Shown here: piece by piece, positions 24,329 to 33,500 of the stretch | Layout: each line of letters begins with the position of its first letter | How positions within the stretch are numbered: position 1 is the stretch's first letter | Notes under the pieces: generated by a model | The model's input: the letters and a program-made list of their open reading frames with translations, nothing else | Told to the model about the DNA's origin: nothing | Database searches by the model: none | Position numbers and translations under genes: made by a program | From: Mycobacterium sp. 3519A | Lineage (GTDB): Bacteria > Actinomycetota > Actinomycetes > Mycobacteriales > Mycobacteriaceae | Direction: 5' to 3' | Assembly (NCBI RefSeq): GCF_900240945.1 | Contig: NZ_OESG01000011.1 | Coordinates: 220,778 to 284,777, forward strand | DNA: 64,000 bases

Positions 24329-24439
24329 GCAAAACCATATTGCGGTGACTTGGACTTCGCTCGCAATCGGGTTTCGGCGGCTACAGTGGTCGCATGGGTC
24401 GTAGCGGTGCAAACGCCGAGCGCGCCGGGGTGCGCCGCG

Positions 24440-25183
24440 TTGGCTGAGTACCGCCTGGACGACCTGGCGCGCATCTCCGGTGTCAGTGCCCGCAACATCC
24501 GGGCCTATCGCGAGCGGGGTCTGCTCGACCCGCCGCGACGAGTCGGTCGGTCGGCCTACTACGACGACTATCACCTGTCGCAGTTGAAGACCATCAATCA
24601 ACTGCTCCGCCGCGGGTTCACCTCCGCGCACATCGCGGAGTTCTTCACCAGCATGCGGCAGGGCGCCGATCTCGCCGACATCCTCGGCATCCAGCGGGCA
24701 GTGCTCGGCCCGCGGGCAGGCGAACCAGCCTCGCGGGCGCCGAGCGACCCGGGGGCCGCCACCCTCGACGCCGATTCCGAGGAGGCGCGCAAGCTGATCG
24801 ACTACGGCATCGCCGACGTGGTCGACGGCGAGGTGGTGCTGAGGGACAGCGAGATCGGAGCCATCGTCGCGCGCAGCACGGAACCCGTCCTCTACGCGCG
24901 GGCGATAGTGCGCATGTTGGAAGCGACCCGGGACTCCATCGACGCCGTCGCCGTCGATCTCGTTCACACGCTGGAGGCGTTGTACGAGTCACGGTTCGGC
25001 GCGCGGCATGTGCCCAAGCCGGAACAGATGGCGGAGGTGAGTCGCATCGTGCTGGACTATCGCGATCTGGGCGACAAGGTGGTGGCCGACAGGGTGCGCG
25101 AGGCCGTGCGCGAACGTTTGGTCACGGCCGTCTCGGAGTTCACCGCGGGCATCTTGCTGGGCGGCGACTCGACAGAGCAGTAG
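24440..25183 (+). CDS. MerR family regulator
   Basis: A protein of 247 residues from TTG 24440 (LAEYRLDD), chosen because the conserved HTH begins at once; GTG starts at 24407 or 24386 are also possible. The winged HTH is YRLDDLARISGVSARNIRAYRERGLL, with wing RVGRSAYYDDYHLSQL, as in MerR. A helical stretch follows, then a long C-terminal effector domain. It lies divergent from the MFS permease and convergent with the ABC importer with only 3 bp between. It probably regulates the permease. Confidence 0.82.
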   Translation: MAEYRLDDLARISGVSARNIRAYRERGLLDPPRRVGRSAYYDDYHLSQLKTINQLLRRGFTSAHIAEFFTSMRQGADLADILGIQRAVLGPRAGEPASRAPSDPGAATLDADSEEARKLIDYGIADVVDGEVVLRDSEIGAIVARSTEPVLYARAIVRMLEATRDSIDAVAVDLVHTLEALYESRFGARHVPKPEQMAEVSRIVLDYRDLGDKVVADRVREAVRERLVTAVSEFTAGILLGGDSTEQ

Positions 25184-25186
25184 CGG

Positions 25187-25990
25187 CTACACCCTCGTCG
25201 CGGCCGGGTCGCCACCGAACCGCTGGGCCAGCCACACCGGAATGATCGCGACGACTGTGAGCGCGGCAGCGACCACGTTGATCACGGGAGCCTGGTTGGG
25301 GCGGAACAGGTTTCCGAAGATCCAGATCGGCAGTGTCTGGACCGTCGGGCCCGCGGTGAAGGTGGTGACCACGATCTCGTCGAAGGACAGCGCGAAGGCC
25401 AGGATGGCACCGGCCAGCAACGCGCCCCGCATCATCGGAAACGTCACGTACCGAAACGTCTGCCACGGTGATGCGCCGAGGTCGGCCGACGCGTCCTCGA
25501 AATGGGTGCCAAGGCGCCGCAACCGGGCCTGGATGTTGTTGAAGACGATCACGATGCAGAACGTGGCGTGGCCGACGATCACGGTGGCCAGGCCCAGTGT
25601 GACGCCGAGCGCCGAGGTGAACGTCGCGTTGAGTGCGATGCCGGTGACGATGCCGGGCAACGTGATCGGCAGCACCACGAGGAAACTCACGACGTGGCGG
25701 CCGAAAAAGTCGTAGCGCTGCACGGCGAACGCGGCCATCGTGCCGAGCACGAGCGCGACCGCCGTCGCGCCGAGGCCGACCAACGCCGAATTGGCCAACG
25801 ACGTCCACATGCCCTGGCTGTTCGCCGCGTCGATCCACCACTGCAATGTGAAACCGCTTGGCGGGAACGCGAACGTCCGCGACGCGTTGAACGCGTTGAT
25901 CACCACCAGAAGCAGTGGGGCGTAGAGGAAACAGAGTACGAGGATCACCCACACCCGTACCGCTCGTCGCGCCGGCGTCGACAACATCAC
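25187..25990 (-). CDS. ABC transporter permease, PotC-like
   Basis: A protein of 267 residues with six hydrophobic helices. The ABC permease EAA loop reads EDASADLGASPWQTFRYVTFPMM near residue 175, typical of the inner-membrane component of spermidine/putrescine-type systems. It overlaps the upstream permease by 4 bp. It forms, with the three genes before it, a complete importer. Substrate specificity is not readable. Confidence 0.87.
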   Translation of the reverse strand: MMLSTPARRAVRVWVILVLCFLYAPLLLVVINAFNASRTFAFPPSGFTLQWWIDAANSQGMWTSLANSALVGLGATAVALVLGTMAAFAVQRYDFFGRHVVSFLVVLPITLPGIVTGIALNATFTSALGVTLGLATVIVGHATFCIVIVFNNIQARLRRLGTHFEDASADLGASPWQTFRYVTFPMMRGALLAGAILAFALSFDEIVVTTFTAGPTVQTLPIWIFGNLFRPNQAPVINVVAAALTVVAIIPVWLAQRFGGDPAATRV

Positions 25991-26826
25991 ACGTTCTCCA
26001 GTGCACCGGTGCGTCGCATCGCCAACAGGTACGCGATGATCGCGATCAGCGGAATGATGGAAAGGGCCGCCGCAAGCGGTTGGTTGTTGGCGGTGACGAG
26101 TTGGCCGTAGATGATGTTGCCGAGCATCTGGGTCTTGCCGCCGACGATCGTCACCGCGATGTAGTCGCCCATCGACAACGAGAACGTGAAGATCGAGCCT
26201 GCCGCGATACCGGGAAACACCAATGGCGCCACCACCATTCGCAGCGTCGAGGAGTCCGAGGCGCCGAGGTCGGAGCTGGCGTCGATGAGCGCGTCAGGCA
26301 CGCGTTCGAACGCGGCGAACACCGGGATCACCATGTAGGGCAGCCACAGATACGTCAGCGTGACCACGGTGGCGGTCAGTCCGTAGCCCGGGCTGTACCC
26401 CGTCGCCCACGCCATCGGCCCCTCCGGGGAGAACAGCATTCGCCACGCGTAGGCCTTGACCAGATAGCTCGCCCACAGCGGGGTGGTCACCGCGACCACC
26501 AACGCCAGTCGCACCCGCGGTGACGCGATCTTGGCCATGTAGAACGCCAGCGGCACCGCCAGCAGCGCACAGAGCACCGTGACGGCCAACGCGATCGCCA
26601 CGGTGCGGACCGTGGCGATGCGGAACACCGCCTCGGTCGCGACGTGCACGACGTTGTCGCTTGTGAATTCGCGCACCACCGCGCCGGTGAAGGTGTCGGT
26701 GGTCCAGAACGCCGAAACAAGCAGCACCGCAAGCGAACCCAGATACGCCAAGAGCAGCCACGCCAGTGGCGGAACGAGCAGGAACGCCAGCGATAACCGG
26801 TGTTTCAGCCCTTGATCTGCTGCCAC
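25987..26826 (-). CDS. ABC transporter permease, PotB-like
   Basis: About 279 residues from GTG 26826; a longer start at 26856 overlaps the preceding gene further. Six helices, with the EAA loop DASSDLGASDSSTLRMVVAPLV. Homology is to the PotB type of polyamine ABC systems. It overlaps the end of the substrate-binding protein gene by about 22 bp and the start of the second permease by 4 bp. Inner-membrane half-channel of the importer. Confidence 0.84.
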   Translation of the reverse strand: MAADQGLKHRLSLAFLLVPPLAWLLLAYLGSLAVLLVSAFWTTDTFTGAVVREFTSDNVVHVATEAVFRIATVRTVAIALAVTVLCALLAVPLAFYMAKIASPRVRLALVVAVTTPLWASYLVKAYAWRMLFSPEGPMAWATGYSPGYGLTATVVTLTYLWLPYMVIPVFAAFERVPDALIDASSDLGASDSSTLRMVVAPLVFPGIAAGSIFTFSLSMGDYIAVTIVGGKTQMLGNIIYGQLVTANNQPLAAALSIIPLIAIIAYLLAMRRTGALENV

Positions 26827-28007
26827 TTGTCGACCCAGTCCTGATAGGCCGTGCAATTGTCGCCGCTGCCGTCGACGCAGTGCTTCTGCGGCGTCGTCCA
26901 GTAGTGGATCTCTGCGGCGAACTTCTCATCGGTGGCGTGGTAGATGTCGCAGAAGTCCTTCTGGGTGGTGTGTTCACATGCCTTCGTCTGCGCGGGCGCC
27001 TCGCCGAAGTACTCGGCGACCTGGGCGTTGACCTCCGGTGAGGAGATCCAGTCCATCCACTTGTACATGCAGTTCGGATGTGCGGCCTTCGACGACACCA
27101 TCCAGGTGTCGGACCATCCGGTGGCGCCTTCCTTCGGTAGCACCGTGTTGACCTGAACCTTGTTGTCGGTGCCGATCGTGTTCGCGATCACCTGCCACGT
27201 GGTGCCGATGACCGACGTCCCCGACTCGAACGCCTGCACCTCTTTGGTGTAGTCCGACCAGTACTCGCTGATGTTCTCGCGCTGCTTCTTCAGCAGATCG
27301 ACTGCGGCGTCGAGTTGTTCGGGCGTCAGCGAATACGGGTCCTTGATGCCGAGATCAGGTTTCGTCTTCGACAGGTACAGCGCCGCGTCGGCGATGTAGA
27401 TGGGGGAGTCGTAGGCGGTCACCTTGCCCTTGTACTTGCCCGCGTCGTCGAACACCGCCGACCACGAGTTCGGTGCATCGCGCACCACGTCGATGTTGTA
27501 CATCAACAGGTTGGCGCCCCACCCGTGCGGAATCCCGTACATCTGGCCGTTCACCGAATTCCACGGCTTGTCCTTCAGGAACGACGAAATGGTCGCGTAG
27601 TTGGGCACCAGATCGGTGTTCACCGGCGCCACGTCACCGGCGTAGATCAACCGCAACGTGGCGTCGCCGGAGGCGGACACCCCGTCGTACTGACCGCTGC
27701 GCATCAACTGCACCATCTCGTCGGAGGTGTTGCCGATCTTGACGTTGACCTTGCAGCCGGTCTGCTGTTCGTACGGGGTCACCCAGTCGACTTTGGGGTC
27801 GTTGGAACCGTTTTCGGCGTAGCCGGCCCAGGCGATCAGGTTGAGCTGGCCTTCGCCGTTGCCCACTGCCGACAAGGGCTCCATCTTCGGCGGCGACTGG
27901 CCGTTGCCGCCACCGGCCTCCTGCGATTTCGAGCAGCCGGTGAACCCCAAAACCAGGGTGACGCAGGCGACGAGCGCAAGGCCGAGTCGCGCGGGCGTGG
28001 ATGTCAT
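26805..28007 (-). CDS. ABC transporter substrate-binding lipoprotein, PotD-like
   Basis: A protein of 400 residues, GAGGAG before ATG 28007. The lipoprotein signal MTSTPARLGLALVACVTLVL ends in the lipobox FTGC (Cys at about residue 25). The mature protein has the extracellular solute-binding family 1/PotD fold, with LNLIAWAGYAE, YEQQTGCKVNVKIGN, WGANLLMYNIDVV and the C-terminal WMDWISSPEVNAQVAE. It captures solute outside the membrane for the two permeases. Two extra cysteine pairs near the C-terminus may form disulfides. Polyamine specificity is a family guess. Confidence 0.87.
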   Translation of the reverse strand: MTSTPARLGLALVACVTLVLGFTGCSKSQEAGGGNGQSPPKMEPLSAVGNGEGQLNLIAWAGYAENGSNDPKVDWVTPYEQQTGCKVNVKIGNTSDEMVQLMRSGQYDGVSASGDATLRLIYAGDVAPVNTDLVPNYATISSFLKDKPWNSVNGQMYGIPHGWGANLLMYNIDVVRDAPNSWSAVFDDAGKYKGKVTAYDSPIYIADAALYLSKTKPDLGIKDPYSLTPEQLDAAVDLLKKQRENISEYWSDYTKEVQAFESGTSVIGTTWQVIANTIGTDNKVQVNTVLPKEGATGWSDTWMVSSKAAHPNCMYKWMDWISSPEVNAQVAEYFGEAPAQTKACEHTTQKDFCDIYHATDEKFAAEIHYWTTPQKHCVDGSGDNCTAYQDWVDKWQQIKG

Positions 28008-28009
28008 GA

Positions 28010-29089
28010 CTACTCCTCGCTTTTCAGTTGATGAACGGCCTTTTCGGGCCAGGCCAACGTGATTGGTGTGCCATGGTGCAGGTCGGGCGGCAGCCAGGTG
28101 CTTGCCGTCAGTACGGTGGCGGTGAGTGTTACGTCGGGCGCGGCGACCGCAGCGATGCGAGTGGTCGGGCCCGCGTAGATGACCTCGGACACGGTGGCCT
28201 CGACCGTCCGCACGCCGGGCACCGGATCGGTGCCGGGCCGGAACACCCCGATGCGTTCGGGCCGGATGACGAACATGCCGGGCCTGCCCATCAGCGCCTC
28301 GGCAGCCGCGCCGTCGAGCACGTTGGAGGTGCCGACGAAATCGGCGACGAAGCGGTTGGCGGGATTCTCGTACACGTCGCGGGCGACGCCGATCTGCTCG
28401 ATCCGCCCGTCGTTGAAAACGGCCAGCCGATCGCACAACGTCAGGGCCTCGTCCTGGTCGTGGGTGACGATGACGAACGTGATGCCCACTTCGCGCTGGA
28501 TCGACTTGAGTTCGACCTGCATCTGCTCGCGCAGCTTCATGTCGAGTGCGCCCAGTGGCTCGTCGAGCAGCAGCACCCTGGGCCGGCCTACCAACGCACG
28601 GGCCAGAGCCACCCGCTGCCGCTGACCCCCCGACAACTGGGCGGGCCTGCGCGACGCGTGGCCGGTCAGGCGCACCATGTCCAGCGCGTCGGCGGTGCGG
28701 CGCCTGCGCTCGGCCTTCGGCACGCCCTTGACCTTCAGCCCGTATTCGACGTTCTGCGCCACGGTCATGTGCGGAAAGAGCGCGTACTCCTGGAACACCG
28801 TGTTGACGTCGCGGTGGCGGGCAGGCAGCGCGGTGACGTCGACCCCGCCGAGCTTGATCACGCCCCCGGTGGGCTGCTCGAACCCGGCGATCATCCGAAG
28901 CACCGTGGTCTTTCCCGAACCCGAGGGGCCCAGGATCGCGAACAACTCGCCGTCGGCCACCCTCAGGTCGGCGCCCTCGACCGCCACCACGTCGCCGAAC
29001 GTCTTGCGGACCCCGACCAGCTCGATCTGCGGATCGTCAACCGCAACAGTCGCATTCACAGGCTGTGAGCTGACCGTCGGCGAGGGCAT
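28010..29089 (-). CDS. ABC transporter ATPase, PotA-like
   Basis: A protein of 359 residues. ABC motifs: Walker A GPSGSGKTT near residue 55, Q-loop FQEYALFPHMTV, signature LSGGQRQRVALARAL, Walker B VLLLDEPLGALD, and the switch His in VTHDQDEAL. The C-terminal TOBE-type domain (VIRPERIGVFRPG) fits the PotA/MalK group. It is the first gene of the importer operon; the substrate-binding protein starts 2 bp after its stop. Confidence 0.93.
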   Translation of the reverse strand: MPSPTVSSQPVNATVAVDDPQIELVGVRKTFGDVVAVEGADLRVADGELFAILGPSGSGKTTVLRMIAGFEQPTGGVIKLGGVDVTALPARHRDVNTVFQEYALFPHMTVAQNVEYGLKVKGVPKAERRRRTADALDMVRLTGHASRRPAQLSGGQRQRVALARALVGRPRVLLLDEPLGALDMKLREQMQVELKSIQREVGITFVIVTHDQDEALTLCDRLAVFNDGRIEQIGVARDVYENPANRFVADFVGTSNVLDGAAAEALMGRPGMFVIRPERIGVFRPGTDPVPGVRTVEATVSEVIYAGPTTRIAAVAAPDVTLTATVLTASTWLPPDLHHGTPITLAWPEKAVHQLKSEE

Positions 29090-29321
29090 GGCTCATCGTA
29101 GGAATTCATCGGTGCGGGCGCATCGTGAACGCGGATTTCGTGATCGAGGCCGTGGCGGACCACTGGTTCCGTATCCGCGAGACTGTAGTTGTCGCGCAGC
29201 CCACTCGAACTTCCGCGCGGTAACTCCAGTCTCGCGGCGCAGGGTCCCTTACGAATCTTGATACAGATGTGACCAGTGGCGTTGAGGTGAAAATTGATGC
29301 TCCTGTCATATTCTGTGGCAC

Positions 29322-30044
29322 GTGGCAGTATCCCGGCGCGACGTGCTCAAATACGCCGCCGTGGCGCCCGCCGTGCTCGGTCTCGGCGCGGGCCTGCAGG
29401 CGGTTTCGCCGGCGCAGGCCTCGGCCGCGCCGCTGGGCATCCTGCTGGACTACGCGGCGGGGGTGATCAGGGCCAACGATCTGCGGGCATCCGGTGCGCT
29501 CGGCGCCATCCGCTACGTCTCCGACCGGCGCCCAGGCGGGGCCTGGATGCTGGGCAAGCCCATCCAACTGCCCGAGGCGCGTGACCTGTATCAGAACGGG
29601 ATGAAGATCGTGTCCTGCTACCAGTACGGCAAGCAGGACACCGCGGACTGGCTGGGCGGGCAGAGCGCCGGGATCGCACATGCCAAGCGGGGCTGGCAGT
29701 TACACGTCGCGGCGGGCGGTTCGTACGGCGCGCCGATCTACGCGTCTATCGACGACGACCCCAGCTACGACCAGTACAAGACGCAGGTCGCGCCGTATTT
29801 GCGGGGCTGGGAGTCGGTGCTGGGACATCAGCGCGTCGGGGTCTATGCCAACTCCAAGACCATCGACTGGGCGCTGCAGGACGGGCTGGGTTCCTATTTC
29901 TGGCAGCACAACTGGGGCTCACCGAAGGGCTTCACGCACCCCGCCGCACACCTGCATCAGGTGGAGATCGACAAGCAGAAGGTGAGCGGCGTCGGGGTGG
30001 ACATCAACCACATTCTCAAGCCGCGATTCGGCCAATGGGACTAA
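29322..30044 (+). CDS. Tat-exported glycoside-hydrolase-like protein, Rv2525c homologue
   Basis: A protein of 240 residues from GTG 29322. The Tat signal is clear: SRRDVLKYAAVAPAVLGLG with the twin arginine at residues 5-6, ending near AQASAA. The mature part is the DUF1906 TIM-barrel fold of M. tuberculosis Rv2525c (LGILLDYAAGVIRANDL, IYASIDDDPSYDQYK, VDINHILKPRFGQWD). In M. tuberculosis it also precedes fas. It acts outside the membrane, probably on the cell envelope; its substrate is not known. Confidence 0.9.
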   Translation: MAVSRRDVLKYAAVAPAVLGLGAGLQAVSPAQASAAPLGILLDYAAGVIRANDLRASGALGAIRYVSDRRPGGAWMLGKPIQLPEARDLYQNGMKIVSCYQYGKQDTADWLGGQSAGIAHAKRGWQLHVAAGGSYGAPIYASIDDDPSYDQYKTQVAPYLRGWESVLGHQRVGVYANSKTIDWALQDGLGSYFWQHNWGSPKGFTHPAAHLHQVEIDKQKVSGVGVDINHILKPRFGQWD

Positions 30045-30546
30045 ACCTTACCGATCAGTAAGCAAAGTCAGCAAACTTCTTCCGGTAGCCAGCGGTCGTG
30101 GGGAGACAGAATCGCCTCGGTTGTCGACTCTGCTTGCCACGACGCCGCTGCCCGGAGAGCGCAGAATTTTTACATAACGATTACATAACAATACTGCCTT
30201 GATCTGCGCTGTTGTCCTTACTCAACCGTAACCACCCGCCAACAGGACGTTTGTCCCGCATGCCTTCGGGCCGAATGCGGGCCGGTGTTACCGAACCTCC
30301 GGTTACCCATGCGTAGAACTCGCCAGTAACCATTTGGGGCGCGAAAATGGTGCAGTCTCTTATGACACTCTTAGTACGGCTGGAGAGGCTTGGAGCGTCC
30401 AGTAGGACGCGCGCGACCCAGCCGGGATTCGACGCCGAATCGCCCGACCTGCGCAGCGTAAGCGCGGGCCATCCGAGAGTTCCAAAGACGACAGCCGCAG
30501 ACGACGAGCGATACGCGCGAGACAGCAGCGAGGGAGATAACGAGAC
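30045..30546. promoter_or_regulatory. Upstream region of fas, about 500 bp without a gene
   Basis: No credible gene is seen on either strand. The stretch is dense in GTAAC/GTTAC elements (near 30228, 30286, 30302, 30325) and has a direct repeat TTACATAAC (near 30172 and 30183). In mycobacteria FasR binds inverted repeats in the fas promoter, so these are candidate control elements. The fas start has GAGGGAG upstream. Confidence 0.55.
30047..30062. promoter_or_regulatory. Inverted repeat CTTAC-N6-GTAAG after the Rv2525c-like gene
   Basis: CTTAC (30047-30051), a six-base spacer CGATCA and GTAAG (30058-30062). It is a TetR-type operator shape, three bases after the stop codon, and belongs to the fas upstream region. 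It could equally be a weak structure in the transcript end. Binding protein unknown. Confidence 0.35.
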
Positions 30547-33500
30547 GTGACGATCAATGAACAGAGCAGGGTGACCACCGGCCGCCACGCCGCCAGCGAG
30601 AACACCGACGCGTTTCCCTCTGCATCTGCCCTGGTCGATCGTTTGAATGCAGGAGAGCCTTATGCGGTCGCCTTCGGCGGCCAGGGCGGCTCCTGGCTGG
30701 AGAACCTGGAGGAGCTGGTCAGCTCCGCGGGCATCGAATCGGAGTTGAGCGAGATCGTCGGTGAGGCCGCGCTGCTGCTCGAACCGGTGGCCCGCGAACT
30801 GGTCGTGGTCCGGCCCATCGGCTTCGAGCCGCTGCAGTGGGTCCGTGCGCTGGCCGCCGAGGAGAAGCTGCCCACCGCCAAGCAGCTGATGAGCATCGCC
30901 ATCTCGGGCCCGGGCATCCTGCTGACCCAGATGGCCGCCACCCGCGCCGTGATCCGGCAAGGCCTCGACCTGTACGGCACCCCGCCCGTGGCCATGGCCG
31001 GGCATTCGCAGGGCATCGTGGCGTGCGAGTCGCTCAAGGCGCAGGGCGCCCGCGACGCCGAGCTGCTGGCGATCCTGCAGCTGATGGGCGCCGCCGGATC
31101 GCTGATGTCGCGCAGGCGGGGAATGGTCGGCCGCGGCGACAAGTCGCCGATGGTCTCGGTCACCAACGCCGATCCCGAGCGCATCGCCGAACTGCTCGAG
31201 GAGTTCTCGCAGGACGTCCGCACCGTGCTGCCGCCGGTGTTGTCGATCCGCAACGGCAGGCGCTCCGTCGTCATCACCGGCACCCCCGAGCAGCTCGGCC
31301 GCTTCGAGCTGTACTGCAGCAAGATCACCGAGAAAGAAGAAGCCGAGCGCACGAACAAGATCCGTGGCGGCGCCGTCTTCTCGCCCGTGTTCCACGGCAT
31401 CCAGGTCGAGGTCGGCTTCCACACGCCGCGGCTCGCGCCTGCCGTCGACCTGATCGACGAGTGGGCCGCTCGCACCAGCATCGATCCCGAACTCACCCAT
31501 CACTTCGCCGAGGCCGTCTTCGTCAAGCCCGTCGACTGGGTGGCCGAAATCGAGCGGCTGCACGACTCCGGCGCGAAGTGGATCGTCGACCTGGGTCCGA
31601 GCGACACCGCTACCCGTGTCACCGCGCCGGTGGTCCGCGGCCTCGGCATCGGCCTCGTTCCCGCAGCAACGCGGGTGGGTCAGCGCAACCTGTTCACCGT
31701 TGGCGCCGAGCCCGAGGTGCCGCCAGCCTGGTCGAGCTACAAGCCGACCACCGTCAAGCTGCCCGACGGCTCGGTGAAGCTGTCGACCAAATTCACCCGG
31801 CTGACCGGACGCTCGCCGATCCTGCTCGCGGGCATGACCCCGACGACCGTCGACGCCAGGATCGTCGCGGCGGCCGCCAACGCGGGCCACTGGGCCGAGC
31901 TGGCAGGCGGCGGCCAGGTCACCGAGGAGATCTTCGAAGACCGCATCGCCGAGCTGACCCAGCTGCTCGAGCCGGGCCGCGCCGTGCAGTTCAACTCGCT
32001 GTTCCTCGACCCGTACCTGTGGAAGCTGCAGGTGGGCGGGAAGCGGTTGGTGCAGCGCGCCCGTCAGTCGGGCGCCCCGATCGACGGCGTCGTCGTGTCG
32101 GCCGGCATTCCCGACCTCGAGGAAGCCGTCGACCTGATCGACGAGCTCAACAGCGTCGGCATCAGCCACGTGGTGTTCAAGCCGGGCACCATCGACCAGA
32201 TCAAGTCGGTCATCAACATCGCCGCCGAGGTGCCTGGCAAGGACGTCATCGTGCACATCGAGGGCGGTCGCGCAGGCGGCCACCACTCGTGGGAGGACCT
32301 CGACGACCTTCTGCTCGCCACGTATGCCGAGCTACGCAAGCTGTCCAACATCACCGTCTGCGTCGGCGGCGGCATCGGCACCGCGGAGCGGGCCGCCGAG
32401 TACCTGTCGGGCGCGTGGGCCGAGGAGTACGGATTCCCGGCGATGCCCGTCGACGGCATCCTGGTCGGCACCGCCGCGATGGCGACGCTGGAGTCCACCA
32501 CCTCGCCCGCGGTCAAGCAGAGGCTGGTCGAGACCACCGGCACCGACCACTGGATCAGCGCAGGAAAAGCCAAGGGCGGCATGGCTTCCAGCCGCAGCCA
32601 GCTCGGCGCCGACATCCACGAGATCGACAACGCCGCCTCGCGGTGCGGCCAGCTGCTCGACGAGGTGGCCGGGGACGCGGACGCTGTTGCCGACCGGCGC
32701 GACGAGATCATCGCCGCGATGGCCGCCACCTGCAAGCCGTACTTCGGCGACATCGGCGACATGACCTACGCGCAGTGGCTGCGTCGTTACGTCGAGTTGG
32801 CCATCGGCGACGGTGACAGCACGGCCGACACCAAGCTGCCGAACAGCCCGTGGCTGGCCGACACCTGGCGCGACCGGTTCGAGCAGATGCTGGAGCGTGC
32901 CGAGGCCCGGCTGCACCCGCAGGATTCCGGCCGCATCGAGACGCTCTTCAATGACGTTGCGCTGCTTGACAATCCGGACGAGGCAATCGCCACGCTGGTG
33001 GCGCGTTACCCCGAGGCCGAGACACTCAAGCTGCACCCGGCCGACGTGCCGTGGTTCGTGACGCTGTGCAAGCTGATCGGCAAGCCGGTCAACTTCGTCC
33101 CGGTCATCGACAAGGACGTGCGCCGCTGGTGGCGTAGCGACTCGCTGTGGCAGGCGCACGACGCCCGCTACACCGCCGATCAGGTCTGCATCATTCCCGG
33201 CACGCAGTCGGTCGCGGGCATCACCCGCGTCGACGAGCCGGTGGGTGAACTGCTCGACCGCTTCGAGCAGGCCGCCATCGACCACGCGCTGGCCACCGAC
33301 GGTCAGCCGGTCGCGGTGGTCTCCCGCCGCCAGGCCCGCGCCGACATCACCGGTCCGCTCGCGGTGGTGCTCGACTCGCCCGACGTGTTGTGGGCCGGTC
33401 GCACCGCGATCAACCCGGTGCACCGCATCGGTGCGCCCGACGAGTGGCAGGTCAACGAAAACCGCAATGCCACCCACCCGTCCACGGGTGCCCGGCTGGA

